From positions 2,113,501 to 2,177,500 of the forward strand of contig NZ_JAJVCN010000003.1 in NCBI RefSeq assembly GCF_021390435.2: a stretch of DNA of 64,000 nucleotides, given 5' to 3'. Made by a program: the position numbers and the translations under genes. This DNA is from Kibdelosporangium philippinense. GTDB taxonomy: Bacteria > Actinomycetota > Actinomycetes > Mycobacteriales > Pseudonocardiaceae. The notes below the pieces were generated by a model. It made no database searches. It was not told where the DNA came from and worked only from the letters and a program-made list of their open reading frames with translations. This document shows, piece by piece, positions 25,084 through 33,004 of this stretch (its first letter is position 1; every line of letters starts with the position of its first letter).

Positions 25084-25549
25084 CGTTGTCGCGCTTGAGC
25101 GCGGCCATGGTTTCCTGCGCCGTCTTGATCGTCCGCTTCGGTCCCTTGATCCCGCGCACCTTGCGGTAGCCGAGGAACCCGAACAGGCCGACGACCAGCA
25201 GCATCACGCCCCAGGTGATCAGGAAGCCGGCCCAGCGCTGCAGCCCGAGCTCGGCGAGGCCCTCGGCCAGCGCGATGAACGGGAAGTACAGGCTGAACAT
25301 CAGCACGACGAGAGCGAGGATGAAGAAGATGCTGCCGCGCAGGCCGCGCTTCACATCCCTGGCGATCTCGATCTTGGCGAGTTCCATCTCGGCGCGCACC
25401 AGTGTGGACAGATGCGTGGTGGCGTCCTTGACCAGCGCGCCGATCGACTGGTCGCCAGGGGGCAGACCGACACGGTCCTCGGTCAACGGAATCGACGGGA
25501 CCTGTGGCAGTCCCGCGCCTGCACGGTCGTTCTGCTGCGCACTCGTCAC
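25064..25549 (-). CDS. Phage-holin-like (DUF1469) membrane protein
   Basis: 161 residues from GTG 25549. The N-terminal 55 residues are soluble, with an amphipathic ATTHLSTLVRAEMELAKIEIA helix typical of Phage_holin_3_6. Two membrane segments follow (FFILALVVLMFSLYFPFIA and FLITWGVMLLVVGLFGFLG) and a basic/acidic tail. In mycobacteria it is Rv3669, coupled to ephE, as here. A membrane stress function is possible but unproven. Confidence 0.85.
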   Translation of the reverse strand: MTSAQQNDRAGAGLPQVPSIPLTEDRVGLPPGDQSIGALVKDATTHLSTLVRAEMELAKIEIARDVKRGLRGSIFFILALVVLMFSLYFPFIALAEGLAELGLQRWAGFLITWGVMLLVVGLFGFLGYRKVRGIKGPKRTIKTAQETMAALKRDNDEKPAS

Positions 25550-25573
25550 CTGGTCATCGTGCCACGTGGGCAG

Positions 25574-26734
25574 TCAGGAGGCCCGGTGTGCCCGGCTGCG
25601 TCGCACCAACATCGCCGCAGCCAGCAAGGACGCGGCCGCGGAAGCCAGCAGTACAGCGGCTTTCACGCGCTCAGCCGCGCCCGCGTCCAGCGAGAGGTCG
25701 GCGATCAGCAGGCTGACGGTGAATCCGACGCCGCCGAGCATCGACACCGCTGCCATGTCCCGCCAGCCAAGATCCGTCGGCAGGACCGCGACCTTCAGCC
25801 GGACCGCGGCGAAGGTCGCGCCGAAGATCCCGATCAGCTTGCCGACCAGCAACCCGAGGATGACCGCGACCGCGACCCGGTCGTCCAGCATCTGGCTAAG
25901 CGCCGTGGGCGAGACCGGCACACCGGCTGCGAACAGCGCGAATACCGGCACGGCGAACCCAGCGGACCACGGCTGCAGCCGGTGTTCCAGCCGGATCGCG
26001 GGTGCCGCGCGCTCGTATGGGTCCTTCCTGACCCGGGTCAGCAGGCCGAGCGCGACTCCGGCGATGGTCGCGTGGATACCGGATTCGTGGACCGCGAACC
26101 ATGTGCCGAGCGCGATCGGAACGTACAACCAGGACGACTGAATTCGCTTGTGTTGCAAATAGGCGTAGAGGGCGAGCAGAACTATCGCGGTGGCCGCGGC
26201 GATCAGATTGAACTTCGCGGTGAACAGGATCGCGATGATGACAATCGCGCCGAGGTCGTCGACCACCGCGAGACTGAGCAGGAAAACCCGGGCACTGCTT
26301 GGCAGGCCGGACGCGGTGATGCTCAGAACGCCGAGCGCGAACGCGATATCCGTGGCCGCCGGAATTGCCCACGCCTGATCCATTCCCGGCGCGCCCCAGC
26401 CGACTGCGAGCGCGATCCCGATCGGCACGATCATCCCGCCGAGCGCGGCGACGACCGGCAGTATCGCGGCCTTGAACCGGGACAGCTCGCCGACCACGAG
26501 CTCACGTTTGAGCTCGAGCCCCGCGACGAAGAAGAACAGTGCGAGCAGGCCGTCCTTGGCCCAGTCGCCAACCGAGAGCTCCCAGATATGGAAGTCCCGC
26601 ACGGCCTGGTAGATGTGCCTGACCGGCGAGTTCGCCAGGAGCAGGGCGACGGCGGTCGCGCCGAGCAGGATCAACCCACCGACCGTCTCGGTCCGCAGGT
26701 ATCTGGCGAAATCACTGATCGGGCTGCGCCGCAT
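25574..26734 (-). CDS. nhaA: Na+/H+ antiporter NhaA
   Basis: 386 residues, about 12 membrane segments. Characteristic segments: DGLLALFFFVAGLELKRELV, AIPAATDIAFALGVL (the ATDIAFA pair of Asp-bearing helices in TM4/TM5) and SLAVVDDLGAI with the adjacent Asp pair. It exchanges cytoplasmic sodium for protons in pH and salt homeostasis. ATG 26734 with GGAG upstream. Confidence 0.92.
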   Translation of the reverse strand: MRRSPISDFARYLRTETVGGLILLGATAVALLLANSPVRHIYQAVRDFHIWELSVGDWAKDGLLALFFFVAGLELKRELVVGELSRFKAAILPVVAALGGMIVPIGIALAVGWGAPGMDQAWAIPAATDIAFALGVLSITASGLPSSARVFLLSLAVVDDLGAIVIIAILFTAKFNLIAAATAIVLLALYAYLQHKRIQSSWLYVPIALGTWFAVHESGIHATIAGVALGLLTRVRKDPYERAAPAIRLEHRLQPWSAGFAVPVFALFAAGVPVSPTALSQMLDDRVAVAVILGLLVGKLIGIFGATFAAVRLKVAVLPTDLGWRDMAAVSMLGGVGFTVSLLIADLSLDAGAAERVKAAVLLASAAASLLAAAMLVRRSRAHRAS

Positions 26735-26807
26735 GTCGCTCCTGGAAGTCGGGTAGCACTAAGCGTTGCCGACCAGACTTCCCGGCGCACCAATACGGGA
26801 TCTTAAC

Positions 26808-27485
26808 TCACGCTATTGGGTCAGGAAGGAGTCTCACGTGGTATTCGGTCGAAATCGTTCGCCCGGTCAGCGGATCGCCGAGTTCCACTCGCCAGGCGTC
26901 GGCGAACTGGTCGACACCCTTTTTCATCGGAATGGTCCCGGAAAGCAACACCGTGCCGGGGGCGTAGAGCTTCTGTGCGTGTAAGACGTCGATCCAGTAC
27001 TCCGGCGGCAGCAATTCACCGCACGTGCCCGACTGGATCTCGACCCAGTCGCCGTCGACGCGGACCCACGCGACGAGCGTCAGTTCGTCGATCCGGTCGG
27101 CGACGTCGGTCAGCCGCCACGCCTGGCGGCCGAGCATGTCGGGCGCGGCCTGCTTGCTCCACGCGACGCCGTGTACTTCGAGGTCACGGTCGGTGTGGTC
27201 GCAGGCGACGGTGAGCAGCACTTCGTCCCTGGTGATCACGATCGCCCACTCGGCCTCGCCGGAGGTGCGGCTGTGCTGTGCGTAGACCTCGCCGGACTGC
27301 ACGGCGAGGAAAGGTGCGATCGGATAGAGGCAAGGCGTCTTGGTCGGCGCGGGGATGCCCATCGCGACCAGTTCGGCGACATGTTCGGCAACGTCGTCCT
27401 GGCTGCGGCCGGCAAACCCCGCGTTGAGCAGCTGGCGGACGTCCACGCCGACTCGCTGACCGTCAGGAAGGCTGAAGTGCAGCAC
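26808..27485 (-). CDS. DUF2848-family protein
   Basis: 225 residues from GTG 27485, which has AGGAGG 5 bases upstream (GTG 27491 is a poorer choice because it overlaps that site). Family segments include AQHSRTSGEAEWAIVIT and VACDHTDRDLEVHGVAWSKQ, then LLPPEYWIDVLHAQKLYAPGTVLLSGT, which recalls fumarylacetoacetase-type C-C hydrolases with a metal-binding HTDRDLE. It is divergent from the MHS transporter across a shared operator, and so belongs to the GntR-controlled cluster. Enzymatic role unknown. Confidence 0.7.
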   Translation of the reverse strand: MLHFSLPDGQRVGVDVRQLLNAGFAGRSQDDVAEHVAELVAMGIPAPTKTPCLYPIAPFLAVQSGEVYAQHSRTSGEAEWAIVITRDEVLLTVACDHTDRDLEVHGVAWSKQAAPDMLGRQAWRLTDVADRIDELTLVAWVRVDGDWVEIQSGTCGELLPPEYWIDVLHAQKLYAPGTVLLSGTIPMKKGVDQFADAWRVELGDPLTGRTISTEYHVRLLPDPIA

Positions 27486-27532
27486 CGTCACCTCCTAGAT
27501 ACTCTGCGTAGTTTCTGCCCGGTAATACTTCT

Positions 27533-27551
27533 CGTATACGTCTTGTATACA
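27533..27551. promoter_or_regulatory. GntR-type operator between the DUF2848 and MHS genes
   Basis: CGTATACG at 27533-27540 followed by TTGTATACA at 27543-27551. The second half matches the perfect palindrome TTGTATACAA upstream of the GntR gene and amidase at 29495-29504. The site lies between two divergent genes. Confidence 0.65.
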
Positions 27552-27583
27552 TACGATATGCGACAACTCCGAGGAGGTGCGAC

Positions 27584-28861
27584 ATGACTTCTGTGACTGT
27601 CGACAAACGATCGCTCTGGCGTGCGTTCACCGCGAGCCTGTCGGGCACCTCGCTCGAGTGGTACGACTTCGCGGCGTACTCGGTGGCGTCGGCGACGATC
27701 TTCGGCCCGCTGTTCTTCCCCGGCAGCGACCCACTGGCCAGCACGATGCTCGCGTTCTCGACTTACGCGGTCGGGTACGTGGCCCGGCCGCTCGGTGGAT
27801 TCGTGTTCGGCCGACTCGGTGACGTGATCGGCCGCAAGCGCGTCCTCGTGATCACGCTCCTGCTGACCGGGCTGGCCACGTTCCTCATCGGAGTGCTGCC
27901 AACGTACGCCACAATTGGCGGTACCGCCGCAATTTTGTTGGTGCTACTGCGGTTTGCCCAAGGTGTCGGAATCGGCGGCGAATGGGGCGGCGCGGTCCTG
28001 CTGTCCAGCGAGTTCGGCGATCCGGCGAAACGCGGATTCTGGGCGTCGGCCGCGCAGATCGGCCCGCCTGCCGGCAACTTGATGGCCAACGGTGTCCTGG
28101 CGTTGCTGGGCGCGATCCTGACCGACGAGCAGTTCATCGGCTGGGGCTGGCGCCTGGCGTTCCTGCTGTCAGCGGTGTTGATCGCGTTCGGACTCTGGAT
28201 CCGCGTGCGGCTTGAGGAAACGCCGGTTTTCAAGGCGATCGAGGCCCATGGCAAGCGGCCAGAAGCGCCAATCAGTGAGGTGTTCCGGGATGAGAAGCGC
28301 GCGTTGCTCGCGGGCGTTTTCTCGCGTGTCTGCCCGGATGTCCACTATGCACTGTTCACCGTGTTCGTCCTGACGTACGCGACCCAGCACCTGCACATCT
28401 CGCGTGGCTGGGGAATGGCCGCGGTGCTGATCGGCTCGGCACTGCAGCTGGTGCTGATCCCGGCGTTCGGCGCATTGTCCGACCGGATCAACCGGCGCAA
28501 GCTTTACCTGGTCGCCGCCATTGGCGCGGCGGTGTGGCCGTTCATCTTCTTTCCGATGATCTCCGGCGGCTCGGTCGGCCTGCTGATCTTCGGGGTGATC
28601 GTGGCGCTGGCACTGCACTCGGCGATGTACGGCCCGCAGGCCGCGTTCGTCACCGAGCAGTTCTCCGAGCGCCTTCGCTACACGGGCAGCTCGATGGCCT
28701 ACACGTTGGCTGGTGTGATCGGCGGCGCGGTCGCGCCTTTGCTGTTCACGGCTTTGCTGTCGTGGACCGGAAGCTGGCCTGCGATTGGCGCGTACATCGT
28801 GGTGACGGCGGTGATCACGATCATCGGCCTGGCGCTTGGCAAGGACCCCGTCAAAGCATGA
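27584..28861 (+). CDS. MHS-type MFS transporter (metabolite:H+ symporter)
   Basis: 425 residues with a GAGGAGGTG ribosome site. The signature SGTSLEWYDFAAYSVASATI of the MHS subfamily opens TM1, GRLGDVIGRKRVLVITLLL lies between TM2 and TM3, and GIGGEWGGAVLLSSEF at TM4 is diagnostic. The family imports organic acids such as proline/betaine, citrate, shikimate and related carboxylates. Given its neighbours, the likely cargo is a carboxylate or amide later handled by the amidase and DUF2848 enzyme. Confidence 0.85.
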   Translation: MTSVTVDKRSLWRAFTASLSGTSLEWYDFAAYSVASATIFGPLFFPGSDPLASTMLAFSTYAVGYVARPLGGFVFGRLGDVIGRKRVLVITLLLTGLATFLIGVLPTYATIGGTAAILLVLLRFAQGVGIGGEWGGAVLLSSEFGDPAKRGFWASAAQIGPPAGNLMANGVLALLGAILTDEQFIGWGWRLAFLLSAVLIAFGLWIRVRLEETPVFKAIEAHGKRPEAPISEVFRDEKRALLAGVFSRVCPDVHYALFTVFVLTYATQHLHISRGWGMAAVLIGSALQLVLIPAFGALSDRINRRKLYLVAAIGAAVWPFIFFPMISGGSVGLLIFGVIVALALHSAMYGPQAAFVTEQFSERLRYTGSSMAYTLAGVIGGAVAPLLFTALLSWTGSWPAIGAYIVVTAVITIIGLALGKDPVKA

Positions 28862-29474
28862 GCTGGATCCGCAAGGTTTCCCGCAAGTGCACGTCGATGG
28901 CAGCACGGGCGCGCTCGACATCCTTGGCGGTCAACGCCTCCAGGATCGCGTTGTGCTCGTTGAGCACGCTGTCCTGCCGCCCGGGCACGTTGGCCAGCGC
29001 GATCATCCCGGCGCGTAGTTGGCGGTACCGCAGGCCTTCGTATGTCGTGGACAGGATCTCGTTGCCGGTCGAGCGCACGAGCGTGGTGTGGAAACGTGTG
29101 TCGGCCTCGATGAAATCCTTGGCCTGCGCGGTGCCTTTCAGCAGGTGCTGCGCGGCCAGCGCGTCCCGCATCTCGGCGAGCGGCGCTTCCTGCATGGCGA
29201 AGGTCACCGCGTGTCTCTCGATTACGCCGCGGGCCTCGATCAGCTCGGTGAGTTCACGCCCTGTCATCGGCGCGACGTACGCGCCGCGCTTGGGCACGAG
29301 CTCGACCAGTTGTTGTGCGGCGAGCATGAGCAAGGCCTCGCGGATCGGCGTGCGGGACACTCCGAGCTGGTCGGCCAGGGTCTGCTCGTTGATGAACTGG
29401 CCTTGCATGCCAGGGTCGGTGAGCAACTCGCGTTTCACGAAGTTGTACGCCCGCTCCCGGCCAGAGACGCGCAT
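28851..29474 (-). CDS. FCD-domain GntR-family regulator
   Basis: 207 residues from ATG 29474 with AAGGAG 5 bases upstream. The N-terminal winged helix has INEQTLADQLGVSRTPIREALLML. The FCD effector domain follows, with a metal-ligand pattern Asp/His/His/His (EADTRFHTTLV, LNEHNAILEAL, AIDVHLRETLR). FCD proteins sense carboxylates and usually repress nearby catabolic genes. It overlaps the convergent MHS gene by 11 bases and is divergent from the amidase across a TTGTATACAA site. Confidence 0.9.
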   Translation of the reverse strand: MRVSGRERAYNFVKRELLTDPGMQGQFINEQTLADQLGVSRTPIREALLMLAAQQLVELVPKRGAYVAPMTGRELTELIEARGVIERHAVTFAMQEAPLAEMRDALAAQHLLKGTAQAKDFIEADTRFHTTLVRSTGNEILSTTYEGLRYRQLRAGMIALANVPGRQDSVLNEHNAILEALTAKDVERARAAIDVHLRETLRIQLML

Positions 29475-29494
29475 CAACACTCCTTACATACACG

Positions 29495-29504
29495 TTGTAT
29501 ACAA
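29495..29504. promoter_or_regulatory. GntR operator between regulator and amidase genes
   Basis: TTGTATACAA, a perfect 10-bp palindrome, flanked by TACATACAC on the left. Located between GntR (21 bases away) and the amidase (32 bases away). It probably autoregulates GntR and controls the amidase-OsmC unit. Confidence 0.7.
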
Positions 29505-29535
29505 GTAATATTAGACCCGTGCGAGGTGATGTGTG

Positions 29536-30318
29536 ATGCGAATAGCGATGAGTCAGTTCGCCGCGGACCCGAATCCCGAGCGAAATCTCGACCACATCCG
29601 CGAAACAATCCGCCAATCGGGTGACGCTTCGATCGTGGTTTTCCCGGAAGCGACGATGGCGTGTTTCGGAATCCCGCTCGGCCCGATCGCCGAACCGCTC
29701 GACGGCCCGTGGGCGACCACGGTCCGCGAGCTCGCCGAGGGGTCGGGCAAGCTGGTCGTGGCCGGAATGTTCACGCCGAGCCCGGACGGCCGGGTCACCA
29801 ACACGTTGTTGATCACCGGCCGGGGTGTCGACACCTACTACGACAAGATCCACTTGTTCGACGCTTTCGGGTTCACCGAATCCGCGACAGTCGCGCCAGG
29901 CGAACGAATTGTCGTGTCCGAAGTGGATGACGTCACCGTCGGATTCGCGACCTGCTACGACATCCGCTTTCCCGGACTGTTCCAACGACTGGCCGACGAA
30001 GGTGCGGTAATCACCATCGTGCCCGCGTCATGGGGATCAGGTCCCGGAAAACGCGAACAATGGGAACTTCTCGCGCGGGCGCGTGCTTTGGACTCGACAA
30101 CGTGGATTGTCGCGTGTGGACAAGCCGACCCGACGACCGTCGGCCGTAAGCCGTCGAAGGCCCCGACCGGCATCGGCTACAGCCTGGTGGCGTCCCCGCT
30201 CGGCGAGATCCGCGCGCAGCTTGGGCCAGAACCAGGCCTGCGTATTGTCGACGTGGACACGAGCGAGGTCACCGAGGCCCGCAAGATCGTGCCAGTACTG
30301 GCGAACAGGAAGTTCTGA
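29536..30318 (+). CDS. Nitrilase-superfamily amidase (carbon-nitrogen hydrolase)
   Basis: 260 residues from ATG 29536 (GTG 29533 is also possible). The catalytic triad is visible: Glu in VVFPEATM near residue 40, Lys in YYDKIHLFDAFG near 112, and Cys in FATCYDIRFPGLF near 147. Sequence GFGFTES.../IHLFDAFG resembles omega-amidase and deaminated-glutathione amidase groups more than nitrile hydrolases. It probably hydrolyses an amide to a carboxylic acid and ammonia. The next gene starts in the stop region (one-base overlap). Confidence 0.87.
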   Translation: MRIAMSQFAADPNPERNLDHIRETIRQSGDASIVVFPEATMACFGIPLGPIAEPLDGPWATTVRELAEGSGKLVVAGMFTPSPDGRVTNTLLITGRGVDTYYDKIHLFDAFGFTESATVAPGERIVVSEVDDVTVGFATCYDIRFPGLFQRLADEGAVITIVPASWGSGPGKREQWELLARARALDSTTWIVACGQADPTTVGRKPSKAPTGIGYSLVASPLGEIRAQLGPEPGLRIVDVDTSEVTEARKIVPVLANRKF

Positions 30319-30788
30319 TGCACGACTACCGGGTGACCGTCACGTGGACCGGCAACAAGGGCACGGGAACATCGAACTACCGTGCCTACGGCCGTGACCA
30401 CACGGTTTCGGTCGACGGCCGCCCGGACATCCTGGCCACGTCCGACCCGGCGTTCCGGGGCGACGCGACCAGGTGGAACCCGGAGCAGCTGCTGGTGGCG
30501 TCCCTGTCGGACTGCCACATGCTCTGGTACCTGCACCTGTGCGCGACGTCGGGCGTGGTCGTCGAGTCGTACGTCGACGAGGCGATCGGCCTGTTGGAGA
30601 TGGAGAAAGACGGCTCAGGCCAGTTCTCCGAGGTCCTGCTCAAGCCACAGGTCGTGATCACCAGCGCGGACAAGGTCGAGCAGGCCGTGGAACTGCACCA
30701 CCAGGCGCACAAGATGTGCTTCATCGCCCGGTCCATGAACTTCCCAGTCCGCTGCGAACCCACAGTTTCCGCAGGTCACCCCTCGTGA
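30318..30788 (+). CDS. OsmC-family protein
   Basis: 156 residues. The OsmC/Ohr fold is indicated by VTVTWTGNKGTGTSNYRAYG, WNPEQLLVASLSDCHMLWYL (first Cys) and HHQAHKMCFIARSMNFPV (second Cys). Both cysteines of the peroxide-reducing group are present, but the layout is nearer the YhfA/OsmC-related branch than true Ohr. It is translationally coupled to the amidase. Its stop TGA (30786-30788) is inside the palindromic terminator. Confidence 0.83.
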   Translation: MHDYRVTVTWTGNKGTGTSNYRAYGRDHTVSVDGRPDILATSDPAFRGDATRWNPEQLLVASLSDCHMLWYLHLCATSGVVVESYVDEAIGLLEMEKDGSGQFSEVLLKPQVVITSADKVEQAVELHHQAHKMCFIARSMNFPVRCEPTVSAGHPS

Positions 30789-30828
30789 GTGGTTACGCCG
30801 GTTAGAACCGGCAAAAACACTCACGAGG
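30781..30828. terminator. Dispersed palindromic terminator between the OsmC gene and acs
   Basis: CCTCGTGAGT...GCCGGTTAGAACCGGC...ACTCACGAGG. The outer and inner arms pair; the middle has mismatches (GGTTAC against AAAAAC). It serves two convergent genes and contains the OsmC-gene stop codon. Confidence 0.85.
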
Positions 30829-30842
30829 GGTGACGTGGGGTT

Positions 30843-32819
30843 TTAGTCTTCTGAGCCGCCCTTGTTGAGGCCCTGGGAGATCAGGTCCATCACGGACGAG
30901 TCGGCGAGCGTGGTCACGTCGCCGATCGACCGGTTCTCCGCGACGTCACGCAGCAACCGGCGCATGATCTTGCCCGAGCGGGTCTTCGGCAGCTCTGGCA
31001 CGACCATCACCTGACGTGGCTTGGCGATCGGGCCGATCTCCTTGGCCACGTGGTCACGCAACGCCTTGACCGCGTCCGCGCCGCCGTCGACCGCGTCGCC
31101 ACGCAGGATCACGAACGCGACGATGCCCTGGCCGGTGGTCGGGTCCGTCGCGCCAACGACTGCGGCCTCGGCCACGGTCGGGTGCGACACCAGCGCGGAT
31201 TCCACCTCGGTGGTGGAGATCCGGTGCCCGGACACGTTCATCACGTCGTCGACCCGGCCAAGCAGCCAGATGTCGCCGTCGGCGTCGTACTTGGCGCCGT
31301 CACCGGCGAAGTAGAAGCCCTGGTCGGCAAAGCGTGACCAGTAGGTCTCGCGGTAACGGTCGTTGTCGCCCCAGATGCCACGCAGCATCGACGGCCACGG
31401 CTTGTCGAGCACCAGGTAGCCGCCACCGCCGTGCGGCACCTCCTTGCCTTGGTCGTCAACGACCTTGGCCGAGACACCGGGCAGCGCCTGCTGCGCCGAA
31501 CCCGGTTTGGCGGACGTGACGCCGGGCAGCGGCGAGATCATGATCGCGCCGGTCTCGGTCTGCCACCAGGTGTCCACGACCGGTGTCTGGTTAGCGCCGA
31601 TGTTCTCCCGGTACCAGATCCACGCTTCCGGGTTGATCGGCTCGCCGACGCTGCCGAGCACGCGCAGCGACGACAGGTCGTACTTGGCCGGGATGTCCTT
31701 GCCCCACTTCATGAACGTGCGGATCAAGGTCGGCGCGGTGTAGTAGATCGAGACACCGTACTTCTGGACGATCTCCCAGTGCCGGCCCTCGTGCGGGGTG
31801 TTCGGCGTGCCCTCGTAGACTACCTGCGTCACGCGGTTCGACAGCGGCCCGTACACGATGTAGCTGTGCCCGGTGACCCAGCCGATGTCTGCGGTGCACC
31901 AGTAGACGTCGCTGTCCGGCTTGAGGTCGAACACGTTGAAGTGCGTGTACGACGCCTGCGTCAGGTACCCGCCGGACGTGTGCAGGATGCCCTTCGGCTT
32001 ACCGGTCGTGCCGCTGGTGTACAGGATGTACAGCGGGTGCTCGGAGTCGAAGGCTTCCGCCGTGTGCTTGTCCGACTGCCGGTCGACGAGGTCGCTCCAC
32101 CAAATGTCGCGGCCCTCGGTCCATTCGACTTCGGTGTCCGTGCGCTTGACGACGAGCACGTGCTCGATGGTCGGCGTCTGCGCGACGGCTTCGTCCACGG
32201 CAGGCTTCAGCGCGGCGGGCTTGCCACGGCGGTACTGCCCGTCGGTCGTGATGACCAACTTCGCTGAGGCATCCTCGATCCGGGAGCGCAGCGCCTCGGC
32301 GGAGAACCCGCCGAACACGACACTGTGCGTCAGGCCGAGCCGCGCGCAGGCGAGCATCGAGAAGATCGCCTCGGGGACCATCGGCATGTAGATCGCGACG
32401 CGGTCGCCTGCCTGCAGGCCGAGTTCGGTCAGCGCGTTCGCGGTCTTGCTGACCTCGGCGAGCAGGTCGTTGTACGTGATGGTCCTGGTGTCGCCCGGCT
32501 CGCCCTCCCAATGGATGGCGACCTGCTCACCGTGGCCGGACTCGACGTGCCGGTCGACGCAGTTGTAGGCGACGTTGAGCTTGCCGCCGACGAACCACTT
32601 CGCGAAGGGCGCGTCACTCCAGTCGAGGACCTGGTCCCACTTGGTGTCCCAGTGCAGTCGCTCCGCCTGCGTGGCCCAGAAGGCCTCCCGGTCGGCGTCG
32701 GCTGCCGCGTACATGTCCGGGCCTGCGTTTGCGGCGGCGGCGAACTCGTCGGACGGCGGGAAAGTCCTGCTCTCGGTGAGCAGGTTGTCCAGTGCGGGGC
32801 CCTGGGACTGCTCGGTCAT
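30843..32819 (-). CDS. acs: Acetyl-CoA synthetase
   Basis: 658 residues from ATG 32819 with AGGAGG upstream; the longer frame to 32927 lacks a site. It activates acetate via acetyl-AMP to acetyl-CoA. Adenylation motifs: YILYTSGTTGKPKGILHT, WWQTETGAIMISPLPG and YFAGDGAKYDADGDIWLLGRVDD, plus the C-terminal SGKIMRRLLRD whose Lys is the acetylation-controlled catalytic residue. N-terminal WFVGGKLNVAYNCVDRH is typical of Acs. A dre-like operator lies 87 bases upstream of the start. Confidence 0.95.
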   Translation of the reverse strand: MTEQSQGPALDNLLTESRTFPPSDEFAAAANAGPDMYAAADADREAFWATQAERLHWDTKWDQVLDWSDAPFAKWFVGGKLNVAYNCVDRHVESGHGEQVAIHWEGEPGDTRTITYNDLLAEVSKTANALTELGLQAGDRVAIYMPMVPEAIFSMLACARLGLTHSVVFGGFSAEALRSRIEDASAKLVITTDGQYRRGKPAALKPAVDEAVAQTPTIEHVLVVKRTDTEVEWTEGRDIWWSDLVDRQSDKHTAEAFDSEHPLYILYTSGTTGKPKGILHTSGGYLTQASYTHFNVFDLKPDSDVYWCTADIGWVTGHSYIVYGPLSNRVTQVVYEGTPNTPHEGRHWEIVQKYGVSIYYTAPTLIRTFMKWGKDIPAKYDLSSLRVLGSVGEPINPEAWIWYRENIGANQTPVVDTWWQTETGAIMISPLPGVTSAKPGSAQQALPGVSAKVVDDQGKEVPHGGGGYLVLDKPWPSMLRGIWGDNDRYRETYWSRFADQGFYFAGDGAKYDADGDIWLLGRVDDVMNVSGHRISTTEVESALVSHPTVAEAAVVGATDPTTGQGIVAFVILRGDAVDGGADAVKALRDHVAKEIGPIAKPRQVMVVPELPKTRSGKIMRRLLRDVAENRSIGDVTTLADSSVMDLISQGLNKGGSED

Positions 32820-32905
32820 CTCGTGTGACCTCCTCGAAACCGGTAGTTCGTGATGCACGTGACCGTAGTGCGGTCGGTCCCGCATTAACAGAGTGGGAGG
32901 CATAA

Positions 32906-32917
32906 AGGTCCAGACCA
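32906..32917. promoter_or_regulatory. DasR-like (dre) operator upstream of acs
   Basis: AGGTCCAGACCA, close to the dre core TGGTCTAGACCA of the actinomycete GlcNAc regulator DasR (a GntR protein). It is an imperfect palindrome GGTC-CA-GACC. Placed 87 bases before the acs start and 88 before the plus-strand gene at 33005. Confidence 0.45.
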
Positions 32918-33004
32918 ATTGCATCAATCAGGTGAAGCGTGACTTGCGAAGATCGAGATTGGAGCCGGTGTCGATCTTCGGCTGGGCCCCGATAGTGTCA
33001 GTCC

